From: Amaranthus tricolor
Taxonomy: Eukaryota; Streptophyta; Magnoliopsida; Caryophyllales; Amaranthaceae
Direction: 5' to 3'
Assembly: GCF_026212465.1 (NCBI RefSeq)
Contig: NC_080058.1
Location: forward strand, 13,806,265-13,870,264
Length of the DNA: 64,000 bases
Below, piece after piece: positions 22,274 through 33,990 of this stretch (position 1 is the first letter of the stretch; each line of letters begins with the position of its first letter). The notes under the pieces are model-generated. The model saw only the letters and a list, made by a program, of their open reading frames with translations. It ran no database searches and had not been told where the DNA came from. A program made the translations under genes and the position numbers.

Positions 22274-24467
22274 CTAAAAAAAGTCGCGGAAGTTGTCGTG
22301 AGGGTCCTGATGTTACTGACGTAGCGCCTCACGGTATTAGGACTTTTTTCACAGGCATTTTTATGTGAACTTTTAACTTGAAAAAAATCTTTTTATTTTG
22401 GTAATTCATGTTTTCATGAACTTATATTTAAATTAAAGCTTATTATAGGTTTTTTAGAGCCTAATACATTTTGAAAAAAAAGATAATTATGGGTCATATG
22501 TTGGAATAACCCATATAATGGTTGTTACTCCATGATTTTAATTCACAAGTCAGTGTTTTTCGTTTCCGTAAGTTCAAAATTTGTTACAAAGCGGTCTTTG
22601 TGTAACGTAAAGGTCTCATTTTTATTCTCTTATTACTGAAAGTACTGTGACAACTCATTGACCTTACTGCTGTTTAGGACACATGGATCGGGATGTAAAC
22701 CACCTATTGGTTGTTGGCTGATGCAAATTGATGGTTTTTGACCTCAGATTTTGGTATTGAATGAAGCATGTGCTCAGAGACTAGAAGAAAGGTAGCAGGA
22801 AGATGGCATAGTATTCAGAGGAGGGTGTTGGACTAATGTCAGTGTTGGATACTAATTAGCAGAAATTTAGAAGTGAGGTAGGGAAGATTTTGTCATATAT
22901 TGGATAGAGGGGTGTATCTTGGTATTATAATTTGAGTTAGTTAGAAAGTATTTTCTAAAAGAGGATAAATTCAGAGAGGGAAAAACGTTTTTAAATAGGA
23001 AAGGGGGAAAATGAGGAAAGCATCAAATATTTTTATACAGATAAAGTGAGTCTACTCATTCCTTGGAGGGTAACAAGCTTCTCGAATGCTTGCAATATCT
23101 TTACGTTTTCGATCTACTTTTGTAATCTTTAATTTACAGTACAGTATTACAATATCCATTTACATTTTCATCTTTATCCAGGTCACACATTTTACTTAAT
23201 AGCTACATTTCTGTATTTGACATATTGCTGACTGTCATGGCTTACTAGCCTTTTACTGATTTATAGAGGAGGGTTTTCTAGTTGATCTTCCTCTAGGTCT
23301 TTAGAGGAAATTGGAAATTGAATTAAACCTGAATAATAGACATTTATTTCTCTCTTTGGGTTCTTTCTGCAGGTCTAACAATACAATAGATTCTTTTTCA
23401 TGCTTCAATTGGCCCCCTTTACCTTTGTAAAATGCTGCAGAAACTGCTTATTATGTTTGTATAGTAAACTTTCTGAATATTTGTCTTCATTCAATGCAGT
23501 TTCTATTTTTCGACGATGAAAGACAGGAGTTGGTTCCGATAGTCGACATCGATGTAGCTGTATAATGAAGCATTTTTATTAATTGCTGTCATGCTTTGTG
23601 AAGCTGAAGCACCTTTGCTGGCACGTATTAGTCTTGGTTTTTTGGTAATAAACTATGCTCGTATAGGTTTCTTGATGTTGTTAATAGACCGTAGTTACAC
23701 TGGGAATATACTTTTATTTTCAATGTAAATTTCTGTGAAATGCATATCATTCTCTAATGAGCTGAACGTTGCTATGATGTAAATCGTCGAATACAAGTCA
23801 TCTCTGATCATGGCTTTCTGCACTTTAAAATACGTTTCTTATACTCATTCTAATCAAGTATTCCCTCGTACACTTGGTGATTCTTTTTCACTGCATTAGC
23901 TTGCATTGTTATGGGTGGGTATGTAGCAGCAGGAGCAGGAAGTCTAGTTGGTAGTGTTGGTTAGGGAGTGCTAAAGTGGTTATGGGAACTTACTTATTCT
24001 CCAACTAAAGAGTTATTTAAACTTATATCTTATAGCTTGTTATTACATATATAAACTTTTCTTGCTTAGTATCCATTTTCACTTTTCTTGCCTGCGCTTG
24101 CCCAAAACAAGCAATCCATAGAGTTGTTGGGTGAAGCAAGGAAAGATAATGCTTTTTAGGATTATCTTATCAGGTTTGACAAAGAGCTCTTCATGTAATG
24201 GTTAGCATGCTATTTTTCACCTTTAGGAACGGTTTAGACGAATTCGTGGCTGAAAGTAGAGTGCTAAAGTTAAGCAACCTCCAAACCTTCTTAAAAGATA
24301 TTAAGGCGGTTTGAGAATACGTTGAGTTCTACGTTGATGTGGAGGACTTCAAAGGCATTTTTGGGGGCAATGAAAGACCAGAATGAAAAGCCATATAGAA
24401 AGTTAAAATAAACATAATCAGGAGGGGAAAGAATCCTAAAAGGACAGGGCATAGATGTTCTTAGCTC
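22274..24467. other. Intergenic DNA with LTR-like and exon-like traces
   Basis: The stretch at 22740-23180 (GGTAGGGAAGATTTTG, AGAGAGGGAAAAACG, then T-rich TTACAATATCCATTTACATT) has the texture of a copia-type solo LTR, but no second copy or termini were identified. At 23500-23565 a short open frame after a good acceptor is described as a finding. Nothing else is recognised. Confidence 0.35.
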
Positions 24468-24476
24468 TTGAATGAG

Positions 24477-24660
24477 AAAATTTGAAAAAAATAAGATCAT
24501 TTAACAACTTATTTCTCAAAATAAGCTTCGTGAAAACTTTATTCCCAAAATAAGCGTTCGTACATCCAAACCTAGGATCGGTGTAAAATCGTTGTTACTA
24601 ACAGCGAAAAAAAAAAATTAGAAAAGCCTTAAGTCGCTGTTACTAACAGCGACTTAAGAA
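24477..24660 (+). repeat. MULE left terminal inverted repeat
   Basis: About 185 bp, matching the inverted right end with few differences. The inner part contains palindromes built on CGCTGTTAGTAACAGCG and its variants. A further copy follows at about 24670-24695. Confidence 0.9.
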
Positions 24661-25252
24661 GTCTCTTTAAGTCGCTATTAGTAACAGCGACTTAATGCTT
24701 ATATTTTTTTCCAGTTTCCTTCTTCCTCATTTCAGTTCACGCCTTTTGTTTTCCTTTTGCGACACTTACGAGATCTCCCTTTTCTTTCCACCATTAAAAT
24801 CAACTTTAATCCTTTAACTAAACTCATCAAATTCCAAGTTTGTACAACTAATTAGTTCTGTCATCTTCCTACATTGACCTAAGGTACTATTTTTTATGTT
24901 TTTTTTTTCATTTTCGAAAAATTAGGGTTTACTAACTTTTAATCAACTTTCACATTAATGTAGGTTCATAAACTTGCAATTTACTAATTCTTGTTGATCT
25001 ACAGTTTATTGAGTTACGTTTTTATTATAATTTTTTTTATTTGTTGTTGATTTTAAAATGTATGTCATGTATAGTGGTCATTTACACTTAAACTCTATGA
25101 ATATGTCCAATGTAGTTGTTATTTACCTTGATCTTCATAATGAGGTTGTTTGTTCGTGAATTTGTTGTTGAATTTAAAATGTATGTCATCTATAGTGGTC
25201 ACATATTTATGAACCTGATGTTGATGTTGATTTTGTATGTATTGTTGTAGAA

Positions 25253-27085
25253 ATGGATTCATTTCGTGTAACTGTTATATGCTTTTGCAATAGTTCAATT
25301 CAATCAAGTAGTAAAAATGTTAAGTATGTTGGGGGAAGACGTAAACTGTTTGCATGCAACTCATACATGGATTTGAATGAACTTAAACATTTTATATGCT
25401 CTAAGATTGGCATTGACACTACAAGAAGTACTGTTAATTTAAGTTTTAAGTACAATATGAGTGAAGATTTGTTAGCTTTTCCGGTTGAGGATGAGGAGGC
25501 TATAGATGCAATGTGGGAGTATTCAAAGTCTACCCCTACTCCTTCTTTAGAGTTATATATAGAAGAGGTACCCCTAGGGAATGAAGATATCAATGCTGTG
25601 GAAACAAATGCATTCCCGAATATAACTTCTTCTGCTCCTTCTCATATGCCCTTCCATGCCCAAGAAACCCAAAACCCCTTTATGCCATCTTCTTCTTATC
25701 CTTCTAATGAACCCAATCAACTTCAATTTCAAGTCACAAATGATGATACTTTTAACTTAGAAGATACAAATGAGCCGTGGGGTGATGTTAATAGTGAGAA
25801 TAATGAATTCGTAAAAGCTCCTTCTGAGGACGATGTGGGTGTTGACGAGGAGGCTCTAGCTAATGACATGAGCTTAGGCAACATTCCAACAATCATTGCT
25901 CCTACACCTTATTCACTGGTTCCCCCTCTAGATGAACACGTTGAGGACAACTCTTAGAGATCTTGGGATTGTGACACAACCTACACCGATGAAGGAGAGT
26001 TTCAAAAGGGTATGATGTTTGATAACAAGGATGCCTTGTTGGACGCTGTTAGATTGTATCATATTCGTAGGAACGTTGAGTACCGAACTGAGACTTCAAA
26101 TCAAACCGTGTTCACCTTGAAGTGTAAGAGAGGGTGTGCTTGGAGGCTTAGGGCTAGGAAGAGCTTCTACTCACCATCATGGGAGATTGTTACATATAAA
26201 GGAAAGCATGGGGGTTGTGTATTAAGTACTGAAAATGTGTCAGCTGGACACATTCATTTGACATCTTCCGTGATTAACAATCTTATTAGAAATTGTGTTG
26301 CTCAAGACCCATCAATAAAGGTCTCTGTCGTGCGTCAAATGGTGAAAGACCAATTTGGTGTCGAAGTGACCTATAAGCGGGCATGGTGTGCTATACAGCA
26401 AGCCCTTCTCTCCATCTATGGTACATGAGAAGATTCTTATCCTCTTCTTCCACGCTTCTTGAAGGCATTGCAAGTTTCTAACCCCGGGACTGTAGTTGAG
26501 TGGTTCTTTAAGGAAGATAATGATGTTGGTGTGTACGTCCGTTCTAGTATTAGAACTTTCCAAAGTGTGTTCTGGGCTTTCCAACCTAGTATTGAGGGAT
26601 TCAAGTATTGCAAACCCCTTATTGCCATTGATGGAACACATTTGTATGGTAAGTATCGCCATACGTTGTTGACTGCGATTGCCCAAGATGGGAGCAGGGG
26701 TTAATTGGGGGAAATAAGTACACTTCACACGCCACTAGAATTATCACCCGTAACACTGAGAAGGCAAACTACCATGAGATTGTCGCATTTGACTACAGAC
26801 AAGACCTTTTTCAAGTTAAGACTGGACGTGGTAATAGAGGATCCGCCAAGGGTGGTAAAATACAAAGTGTGGATATGAGAGAGATGAAATGCACTTGTAA
26901 CAATCCCTCCATATATCATTTACCTTGTTCTCATGTTCTTTCTGTATGTATTAAAAGACATTTATCGTATGAGCGTTTTGTGGACTCCTGCTACACGACC
27001 CAGAGCTATGTCAACACATTTGAATCCATATTCTTGCCGTTGATTGATAAGATGTGGACTCGAAAGTTGGCAAGACAAAGTCTAT
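25253..27085 (+). pseudogene. MuDR-type MULE transposase, disrupted
   Basis: Transposase of the mudrA family, which would bind the TIRs and catalyse cut-and-paste transposition. The frame opens at 25253 (MDSFRVTVICF). It has an N-terminal MuDR/PB1-like part, an acidic linker, then a Mutator DNA-binding domain at about 26012-26425 (DNKDALLDAVRLYHI, LKCKRGCAWRLRARK). The first catalytic Asp lies in IDGTHLYGKY at about 26630. The frame is broken by TAG at 25955 and by TGA at 26426, where Trp is usual. After AQDGSRG (about 26703) the remaining catalytic region is missing and the frame shifts. The C-terminal SWIM zinc finger (CTC...LPCSH) is kept at 26890-26934. It then runs directly into the plant mobile domain. 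Confidence 0.85.
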
Positions 27086-28634
27086 AGATTATTAGGAGTC
27101 CGACCTCCCGCAGAGGTAGCCAAAGAGAGTAGCCTGCGCGTAACATGGCTTGCGCAAAACTTCTCGCACCTCCCTGAAGGTGATGATGAGGCCACCATTG
27201 AGAGATACGCTAAGGCGTATCTCTTATATCTGATTGGTGCTGTCTTGTTCTCCGACAAGACTGGCACCCGGGTACAACTATTGTACTTGACGTTGCTCGA
27301 TGTGCCATGGGAGATCATCTCCGGGTACAGCTGGGGTTCCGCAACCCTAGCGTATCTGTACAGGAGACTTTGTGAAGCTTCACGGAAGAACGTGAAGGAG
27401 ATTGCTGGGCCCTTGATTATTCTGTAGGTAATACTAACTTTACATGTTACCGCTTTGTTTCTTTTATTAAATGTTTTTGTGTTTCTTTTACTTACTTATA
27501 ATTGTAATTCATAGCTTTGGGCGTGGGAGCACATTCTCATTAGTCAACCGATGAGAAGTGTGGGACGTGGTGCATTTGCGCCACCATTTCTTCCACCCCC
27601 ACTTGTGCCGTATGGATCGCGGTGGTCCTTTGATAGACGAACAAGGACCCACACAGGATCAGGCGTGGGGTTCTACCGCGATCAACTCGATCTACTACGA
27701 GCTGACCAGGTAATAACTTCACTACTACTTGTCTTGTAACTATCACATTGCGTAATTTATTAATCGAATTTTCACGTTTAGTTTCGCTGGGACCTTTACC
27801 CCGCTGAGGCATACGCTGTATTGCCTCAACACTCAGGCATATTGTCAGGGGTGTGGAGAGAATCTGCACCTCTGATCTGCTTCGACATAGTTGAAGTGCA
27901 TCTCCCTGAGCGCGTACTGCGCCAATTTGGGATGGTACAGAGCATCCCGCCGCCATGTGACACAGAGGTGGAGTTCCATCACTCTCGCAAGGGTCGGGAG
28001 CCCAAGAACTGGCTCGAGATCAACATGTGCCATGTCGCTCGTTGGGAGCACAGGCTAGAGCTGCTGGCCCAAGGTGCGCCGATCGAGGCTGTAGGCGCAC
28101 CTACTTTGGCGGATTACATGCTATGGTTCCTCTCCATCACTCGTCGATGGATGACACCACGAGGTATTATCGCGGCAGCCCAGTACGCTCCCGCAGCACC
28201 GACGATGACGCACTTTGTAAGTATTCTTCAACGTTGATTATTATCTATAGCACTTACACGTTATACATTTCATTAATACTTAAGTCTTAATGCAGGCACA
28301 GGGCATTGCATCTGTCATCAGCTCCACCAAAGAGGAGCTTGTACGGGAGATTGCCCAAGGCATACTCCTAGGGACGCAGTTTTAGCACTTCATTCCGGAA
28401 GTGACTGTGCCCGACACCACTATGTACCAGTACGGGTCATCTCCTCATCATGCTGACGTTCATCTTGAGGAGGTTGACTTAACGTGCCCCGACTACGGTG
28501 CCGGGTCCTCACAGGGTGCCACATCATCACAGTATCAATCACCTCCCTTACCCGAGTGTCATGCGACGACCTCTTACTATTGTAGGAGGCGTCGTAAACT
28601 GTTAAAGTTAGACAGGGTACAGGAGGAGGATTAA
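27044..28634 (+). pseudogene. Plant mobile domain (PMD/MAIN-like) gene carried by the MULE
   Basis: Resembles the aminotransferase-like plant mobile domain of MAIN, MAIL1 and 'serine/threonine phosphatase 7 long form' proteins, nuclear proteins linked to silencing and genome stability. Four exons are inferred: about 27044-27427, 27515-27709, 27782-28216 and 28296-28634, all GT-AG and in phase. Recognisable blocks are LLGVRPP, RYAKAYLLYLIGAVLF, GYSWGSATLAYLYRRLCEA, LWAWEH, and WLEINMCHVARWEHRLELL followed by DYMLWFLSITRRW. A TAG at 27425 lies exactly at the exon 1 border, where Gln is usual. A second TAG at 28383 precedes a further in-frame C-terminal tail that ends at TAA 28632. No separate start is evident. 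The gene overlaps the end of the transposase in another frame, as if fused to it. It is more GC-rich than its surroundings. Confidence 0.8.
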
Positions 28635-28994
28635 CATTAGTATACTATTTGTATATATTATACATTAGTGACATTTTATATATATTGAACATTTGTACAT
28701 ATTCAGTATTTGTAACATTTGGACTTTTGTGTATAATTTGTAATATCTATGTAGATGTATATATTTTTATCGTATTATCACATGTTTATTATGAATGAAA
28801 TGATGTTAGGTACTCAGAGTTTTCGGCGATGAATCATTCCGCCAAGAATGCAGTATGAATTTAATTAAAAAAAAACAGATAATCATATTCAAATAGGGAA
28901 AATGCTCTCGAAAATTCTACACAATTTCATTCATGTTCAACGAATACATATCAAATTACATAGTTCATTCGTTAAATTAAACCACCGACGCTAA

Positions 28995-29312
28995 CTAAGA
29001 TTGCTTCTTAAACTTTCTCATAATCCTTTCAGTCTCTTCTTTCCTATGTGTCATATCATCTATTTGTCTCTTAAGATTAAAATCCTCATCTTTAAGCTCT
29101 TGTTTTTCTGTTTCAAGCCGTATTATTAGGTGTCTCTGCCATTTGGTACCCTTCGGATCAATCCATTTAAAGTATGTGCATCCTAATCCTTCAACCAAGT
29201 AGAAAGGACAAGCAACAAAATCACGCCCAGGATCGAAGTCGCTCCAATCTGTATTAATCTCAACTTCATAACCACAATCACAAAGCTCTTCAATACAATG
29301 CTCCTTTGACAT
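28995..29312 (-). CDS. GRF-type zinc finger plus coiled-coil protein, 105 residues
   Basis: Uninterrupted minus-strand frame from ATG at 29312 to a stop at 28995. Residues 11-55 fit the GRF zinc finger: a Cys pair region CDCGYE, then DPGRDFVACPFY and GLGCTYFKWIDPKG, with the conserved GR, Cys, Cys and F-x-W positions. Residues 60-103 are charged and heptad-like (LIIRLETEKQELKDEDFNL), a probable coiled coil. GRF fingers bind single-stranded nucleic acid in some animal proteins; in plants short GRF-coiled-coil proteins are common in repeats and their role is unknown. It is convergent with the PMD gene and lies just inside the right TIR. It is the only intact frame in the element. Confidence 0.75.
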   Translation of the reverse strand: MSKEHCIEELCDCGYEVEINTDWSDFDPGRDFVACPFYLVEGLGCTYFKWIDPKGTKWQRHLIIRLETEKQELKDEDFNLKRQIDDMTHRKEETERIMRKFKKQS

Positions 29313-29477
29313 CTATAGAACACATATAATATAGTAACGTAAGTAAACATTCAAAAATAATATTAACATTTATAAATTGAGAGTAAGACTAACATAATAC
29401 CTTATGTTACCTTTAAAAATTGATTCAATAGAACAAGAATGATGTAGATTGGATATATGAAGTAGGGAAATAATGGA

Positions 29478-29491
29478 GTTATTTATAGAAC
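29478..29491 (-). promoter_or_regulatory. Candidate TATA box for the GRF gene
   Basis: On the minus strand TTCTATAAATAACTCC lies about 170 bp upstream of the GRF start codon and just inside the right TIR. Position and sequence fit a plant core promoter. No other support. Confidence 0.45.
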
Positions 29492-29589
29492 ATCATTACA
29501 ACGGCTATTTTCAAGTTCGTAATGACTATTTTTCTAATTAACAACGGCTAGTTTAATTTGTAAAAAAAAAAAAAAGAAAATTAGAAAAG

Positions 29590-29773
29590 CCTTAAGTCGC
29601 TGTTAGTAACAACGACTTAAGGCTTTTCTAATTTTTTTTTTTCGCTGTTAGTAACAGCGATTTTACATCGATCCTAGGTTTGGATGTACGGACGCTTATT
29701 TGGGGAATAAAGTTTTCACGAAGCTTATTTTGGAAAATAAGTTGTTAAATGATCTTATTTTTTTCAAATTTTC
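29590..29773 (-). repeat. MULE right terminal inverted repeat
   Basis: Inverted copy of the left TIR. At its inner edge (about 29580-29632) TTAGAAAAGCCTTAAGTCG and its near-perfect inverse flank TGTTAGTAACAA, making a 50-bp hairpin. Confidence 0.9.
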
Positions 29774-29884
29774 CTTGATTGAAACCAAAGCGAATGTTTA
29801 TGCCATGCATAAAGAGATGGAGTAATGGCAGCGGCCAGCTCCTAGGAAATCTACTGGTAAGAACTAACATGCCTGCTAGCTCTT

Positions 29885-30145
29885 ATACTAAAAATTTCTA
29901 AATAAGCTTTGGGAAAACTTTATTTCCAAAATAAAGGTTTGTTGCTCCAAATTTAGGTAAGGAGCGTGTTTGCTATTACTAACAGCAAATAAAGCAGCAG
30001 ATCAATAAAAGTCAAAAAGTCAACATGTTTGTTCGCTGCTATTACTAACATACTGACTTTTATTCACGTTTTCTATTTTTAAAGTAGCCGTTGTAACTTT
30101 TCAAACTAGCCGTTACTTTTGTTCGCTGTTAATAAGAGCGAACAA
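29885..30145. mobile_element. Truncated relative of the MULE terminus
   Basis: AATAAGCTTTGGGAAAACTT, then GTTGCTCCAAATTTAGG, TGCTATTACTAACAGCA and TAGCCGTTGTAAC follow the same order as the TIR and subterminal part of the adjacent MULE but are strongly diverged. Only one end is present. Confidence 0.6.
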
Positions 30146-30509
<364 letters not shown>

Positions 30510-30639
30510 TCCAAATGTTCAATATATACAAAAGTAGGTACAAATTAATTATATACAAAACTAATGCTCATCATTCTGTTCCACCTTAACAAATTGTGAA
30601 GCTCTATTGCACTTCATACAATCGGGGAGGGTAGGTGAT

Positions 30640-31259
30640 TGATAATGTGATGGTCTAACACCCTGTGACGTGTGAACAAAAAATTTAATCCGCGTGGTTT
30701 TTTTCATATATTACGATGATTTTGGCAACGACAAACTTGTGTTTTGTGAGTATGAAAGCATGTGACAGAGTATTGGGTCGCCCTAGCCGTATCTCAATTC
30801 AAATTCATATTTGTAATGTCGTCGCAGGTCCGTCACTAGTTACAAACTTTAGACAGCAATGGATTGGTTCGTCGCTTTTCCGTCGCTGTGTTGTTAATGG
30901 TCATTTTGAACGTGGGTAGTCACTTGCAATAATTGTTTAAAAAAACTAAGTAGATTAAGTTCTTTAAATCACAAATACGAAAAGTTTACAAAAAATCTTT
31001 GACTGTGGTTACATTTTGGATAAACAACAGGTTAGTCCTTTGTTTTTTTCAGTTTATTATATGTTATATAACTGTTGTTAGTTTGCTATTTTTATGTATA
31101 TATATTATGTTTATAATTGTTGATAGTATAATTGCATGTGTAATTTATGTTTATATATTAGTGCACTTTAATGTTTGGTTTTTTTTTATTTAACTGCTTA
31201 TTTTATTATAATAATATATGTTAAAATTGATTCACGTAATGATCTAAAATAGATGTATA
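30640..31259. other. Presumed 5' end region of CACTA copy A
   Basis: GTCGTCGCAGGTCCGTCAC and TCGTCGCTTTTCCGTCGCTG near 30818-30885 give CGTCGC phrases. Opposite-orientation GCGACGAA-type phrases occur near 32810-32970, beyond the decayed transposase. They could be subterminal repeats of that element. No termini were fixed. Confidence 0.35.
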
Positions 31260-32700
31260 ATAGAGTTAAGAATGGACAATTCAGTTATATATTTATGAGA
31301 AGGTTGAAGATTTTTTGAATTTTACACGTATAAATAGTTCAAACACAGAAATAAGATGCCCGTGTATGAAATGAAAAAATCGATCATTTTAGCAACCGGA
31401 TGAAGTTAGAAAACACTTACTGAGAAAAGAATTTGTTGAGAGTTACAATGACTGAATAACTTGGCGGCTGGGACAAGTTCAAGGGTAGTGCAGACACAAG
31501 TTTTTAATGACTCGGTACCAGAAAACATTATTCTACATCTGTACTCACATATGGTGTAGGACGCAGTTGCTACTGTACATACCAACATTTTTTCCCTACA
31601 CAATTAAGTGAAGTACATGCAAATAATGAACAATCGCCGATACATGAAGATCCAAATCCTTAGTACAAACAACTTTTTTAGATGCTAAGTTCTACTAACA
31701 TGCCGTTGTATACTGGTTGCAAGAATCACACCAAGATGTCTATGATAGGGCGACCGACAAACCTCAAGACAAACTTTCGTGTTCCAGAATAGTTATGCGA
31801 CGATATATGTTCGTTGATAAAAGAAGTTATGCTTGAAGAAAATACAGTGAACAAACAATTTTTATGACACAAAGAAACAAATACATGCTTTCGGATTACC
31901 TGTACAGAAGATTAATTGTTGTCCTAGTGGCTGCATGGTATATTGGGGAATCAGCCATGCAAATGACAATCATTGTCATAAATGTGATCATGGTTATTAG
32001 AATCACACGATTCAAAATAGATGATTGATTTGGATTGTAGGTATGATCTTAATGTTGGTAGAATCGTGCAACCCCATTTAGCTCAAAAATCTAGGTGGTA
32101 GGATCATAACATGATTCTACGATCCAACGGTCCAGCGATTCAATCTATAAATGTAGTTTCAATTGTAAGTTTTTTTTTCATATAATCTAGATTTTACTTG
32201 TGTAATTATATATAATTAAAATAATTATATCAATATAACTATAAAATTCATGTCTTTCTTGATTTGCATTTTGAAATAAAAGTATTATTTTTCAAAACTT
32301 AATAGATTAATTCAAATAAGTTTTATTTACACCTTAAAGCTTGAAAAAGAAAAAAAAAACATTCCTATCACTTATCCCATGCATATTAATGCATATTTGT
32401 CGATCGCACGATCCTACGATCCGATTCTATCGATTTCGATGCTATCACCTCAACGATCCTGAATAGGATCTTAATCCTTACAAACTTGGTTGTGATACAT
32501 CTAGACAAGAAAAGAAACAAAATTGGTGATAAGGTTTCAAGATAAAAGTTCCATTATTTTCCACTTGGCCCCAGATTATAAAGATTATACACTTTAGTGG
32601 CAATTAATATTCACATGAGATAGCATATAGAGCACCATACTAAGGAAAGAGAGATTATTCACCTACATGATGTTGATGAGTAGTTGACTTTCAATTTAAT
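31260..32700 (+). pseudogene. Heavily decayed CACTA (En/Spm) TNP2-type transposase, copy A
   Basis: Translated fragments match the TNP2 family but are riddled with stops and frame changes. Near 31865-31960 the phrases KKQIHAF, GLPV and CPSGCMVYWG correspond to the family block with KKL, LGL and C..CM..W. At about 32605-32700, HMR and EHHT followed by a decayed LTFN mirror HMRWHAEHH...LTFN of copy B at 41420-41510. About 500 bp between them (32030-32560) is unrelated AT-rich sequence with CGATCCTACGATCC phrases. Confidence 0.6.
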
Positions 32701-32989
32701 GTCAATAATTAAATATAAATCCAAGAATAAATATATATATGAATATTGGCAACAGACGCGCTATGACAAGATGTCATCGTGTCTATGGTTCTGTCAGTGG
32801 CAATGGAAATTGTGACGAAGAAGTTCGTCGCCAGAAGGGCTTGGAATAACACACGACGGTTCTCTGTTGTCGCCAAAGATATAATCTGAGGAGTTTGGTG
32901 ATGCAAGCTAAGGAGTTTTTTTAATCTATGACGATGATGAAAATTGCAACCAAAGTTGTCTTAGCGACGAAGCGTATAGTGACATATTA

Positions 32990-33360
32990 TATTCCTTTTA
33001 TAAATACGGCGATGAAAAACACGACATACCAATTGAAATTAATTTCCAACCACCTGTTTACAGTCGGTAATTTTCGACTAATTTACCCACTAAACATCAA
33101 CAGTCGGAATTTCAGTATTCCTACTAACAGTTTCTTGGTAGGAACCTCCAACTGATTTCCAACTTGAACTGTAGTCGGTACGGTTCCAACTGCCAGAGTG
33201 GTCGAACGTTAGTCGGCATTTTTGGAAAGAAAAGGTTAGTTGAAGGGTTTTCGGTGATTAGTCGAAAGAAATCTTATTCCTTCTATAAATACCCTCAACC
33301 AACCAAAACAATTTTCTTTACTCATTTCACATCTCACTCTCTCTAAACCTTTCTTTCGCC
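32990..33360 (+). promoter_or_regulatory. Subterminal AGTCGG repeats and TATA box of CACTA copy B
   Basis: CAGTCGG, TAGTCGG and inverted CGACTAA occur at least six times between 33060 and 33270. They are followed by TATAAATACC near 33282-33291 and a CT-rich leader (CATCTCACTCTCTCTAAACC). The order, dense short repeats then TATA then leader, fits the 5' end of a CACTA transposase gene whose body resumes at 40.8 kb. Inference from layout. Confidence 0.45.
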
Positions 33361-33695
33361 TAAATAATTTAATTTCTTTCATACAAAATTATCATATTTA
33401 CATTATCTTTCAAAATTAACAAGTATTCTTAACACTATCAAGGTATTTTTTTTTGTTAATTACATTATTTATCGTTTCATGAATTTTAGTAATATTTTCA
33501 TTGATGTAATATATGCATTATTAATTATGTTATACTATATGTTGTATTTATGTTGAAAATTTTTTTTAATGAGCTTTTAGGTGTGGCAATTTTTTTATAA
33601 TAATTATAAGTACTTACCCGAAATAGTAGTTTTTCTTAATTATATTCTCGTATGTACTATAAAAATGTGTAAGAATCACTAGTGGAAAAAAACGT

Positions 33696-33990
33696 ATTTG
33701 CTGCTAATCATTTGCTGCGGTTTATGTACATACGCAGCAATAAGTAGGAAAAAGAATTAGAAAAAAAAAGAAAACATTAATTGCTGCGGTTTTGGGACTT
33801 AACCGCAGCAAATACGTATGAGCAGCTTCAATTGCTGCGGTTAGGTATATGCCCGCAGCAAAAAATCACATTTAATTGCTCTGGTTCTTCATTACCCGCA
33901 GCAAATAACCCTTATTCAATAACCTTTAAAATTCATCAGCATTAATTGTTGCGGTTTATCTTATTGACCGCAGCAAATAGGGTTTCAAAA
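33696..33990. repeat. CACTA left subterminal inverted-repeat hairpins
   Basis: Four to five units follow the plan TTGCTGCGGTT, a spacer of about 10 bp, then ACCGCAGCAA. Each unit is its own stem-loop. Variants include TTGCTCTGG and TTGTTGCGG. They are the likely binding sites for the element's TNPA-like function. Confidence 0.85.

Larger units (their letters stand above)
24477..29773. mobile_element. Mutator-like element (MULE) with PMD and GRF zinc-finger cargo
   Basis: The 5297-bp element is bounded by long inverted repeats that begin GAAAATTTGAAAAAAATAAG at both ends. It is flanked by CTTGAATGA (24468-24476) and CTTGATTGA (29774-29782), a 9-bp target duplication with one mismatch, as MULEs make. 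It contains a damaged mudrA-type transposase, then a plant mobile domain gene in the same orientation, then a GRF zinc-finger frame on the opposite strand. The transposase lacks its central catalytic part and all plus-strand frames have nonsense codons, so it is not autonomous now. The TIRs are highly similar, so the element is not very old. Confidence 0.9.

Noticed and set aside
27540..27956. 138-codon minus-strand frame opposite the PMD gene
   Set aside because: Shadow of the GC-richer PMD exons; it crosses predicted introns and has no domain.
30836..30842. CACTAGT as the left terminus of CACTA copy A or B
   Set aside because: No matching inverted partner or 3-bp duplication was found.
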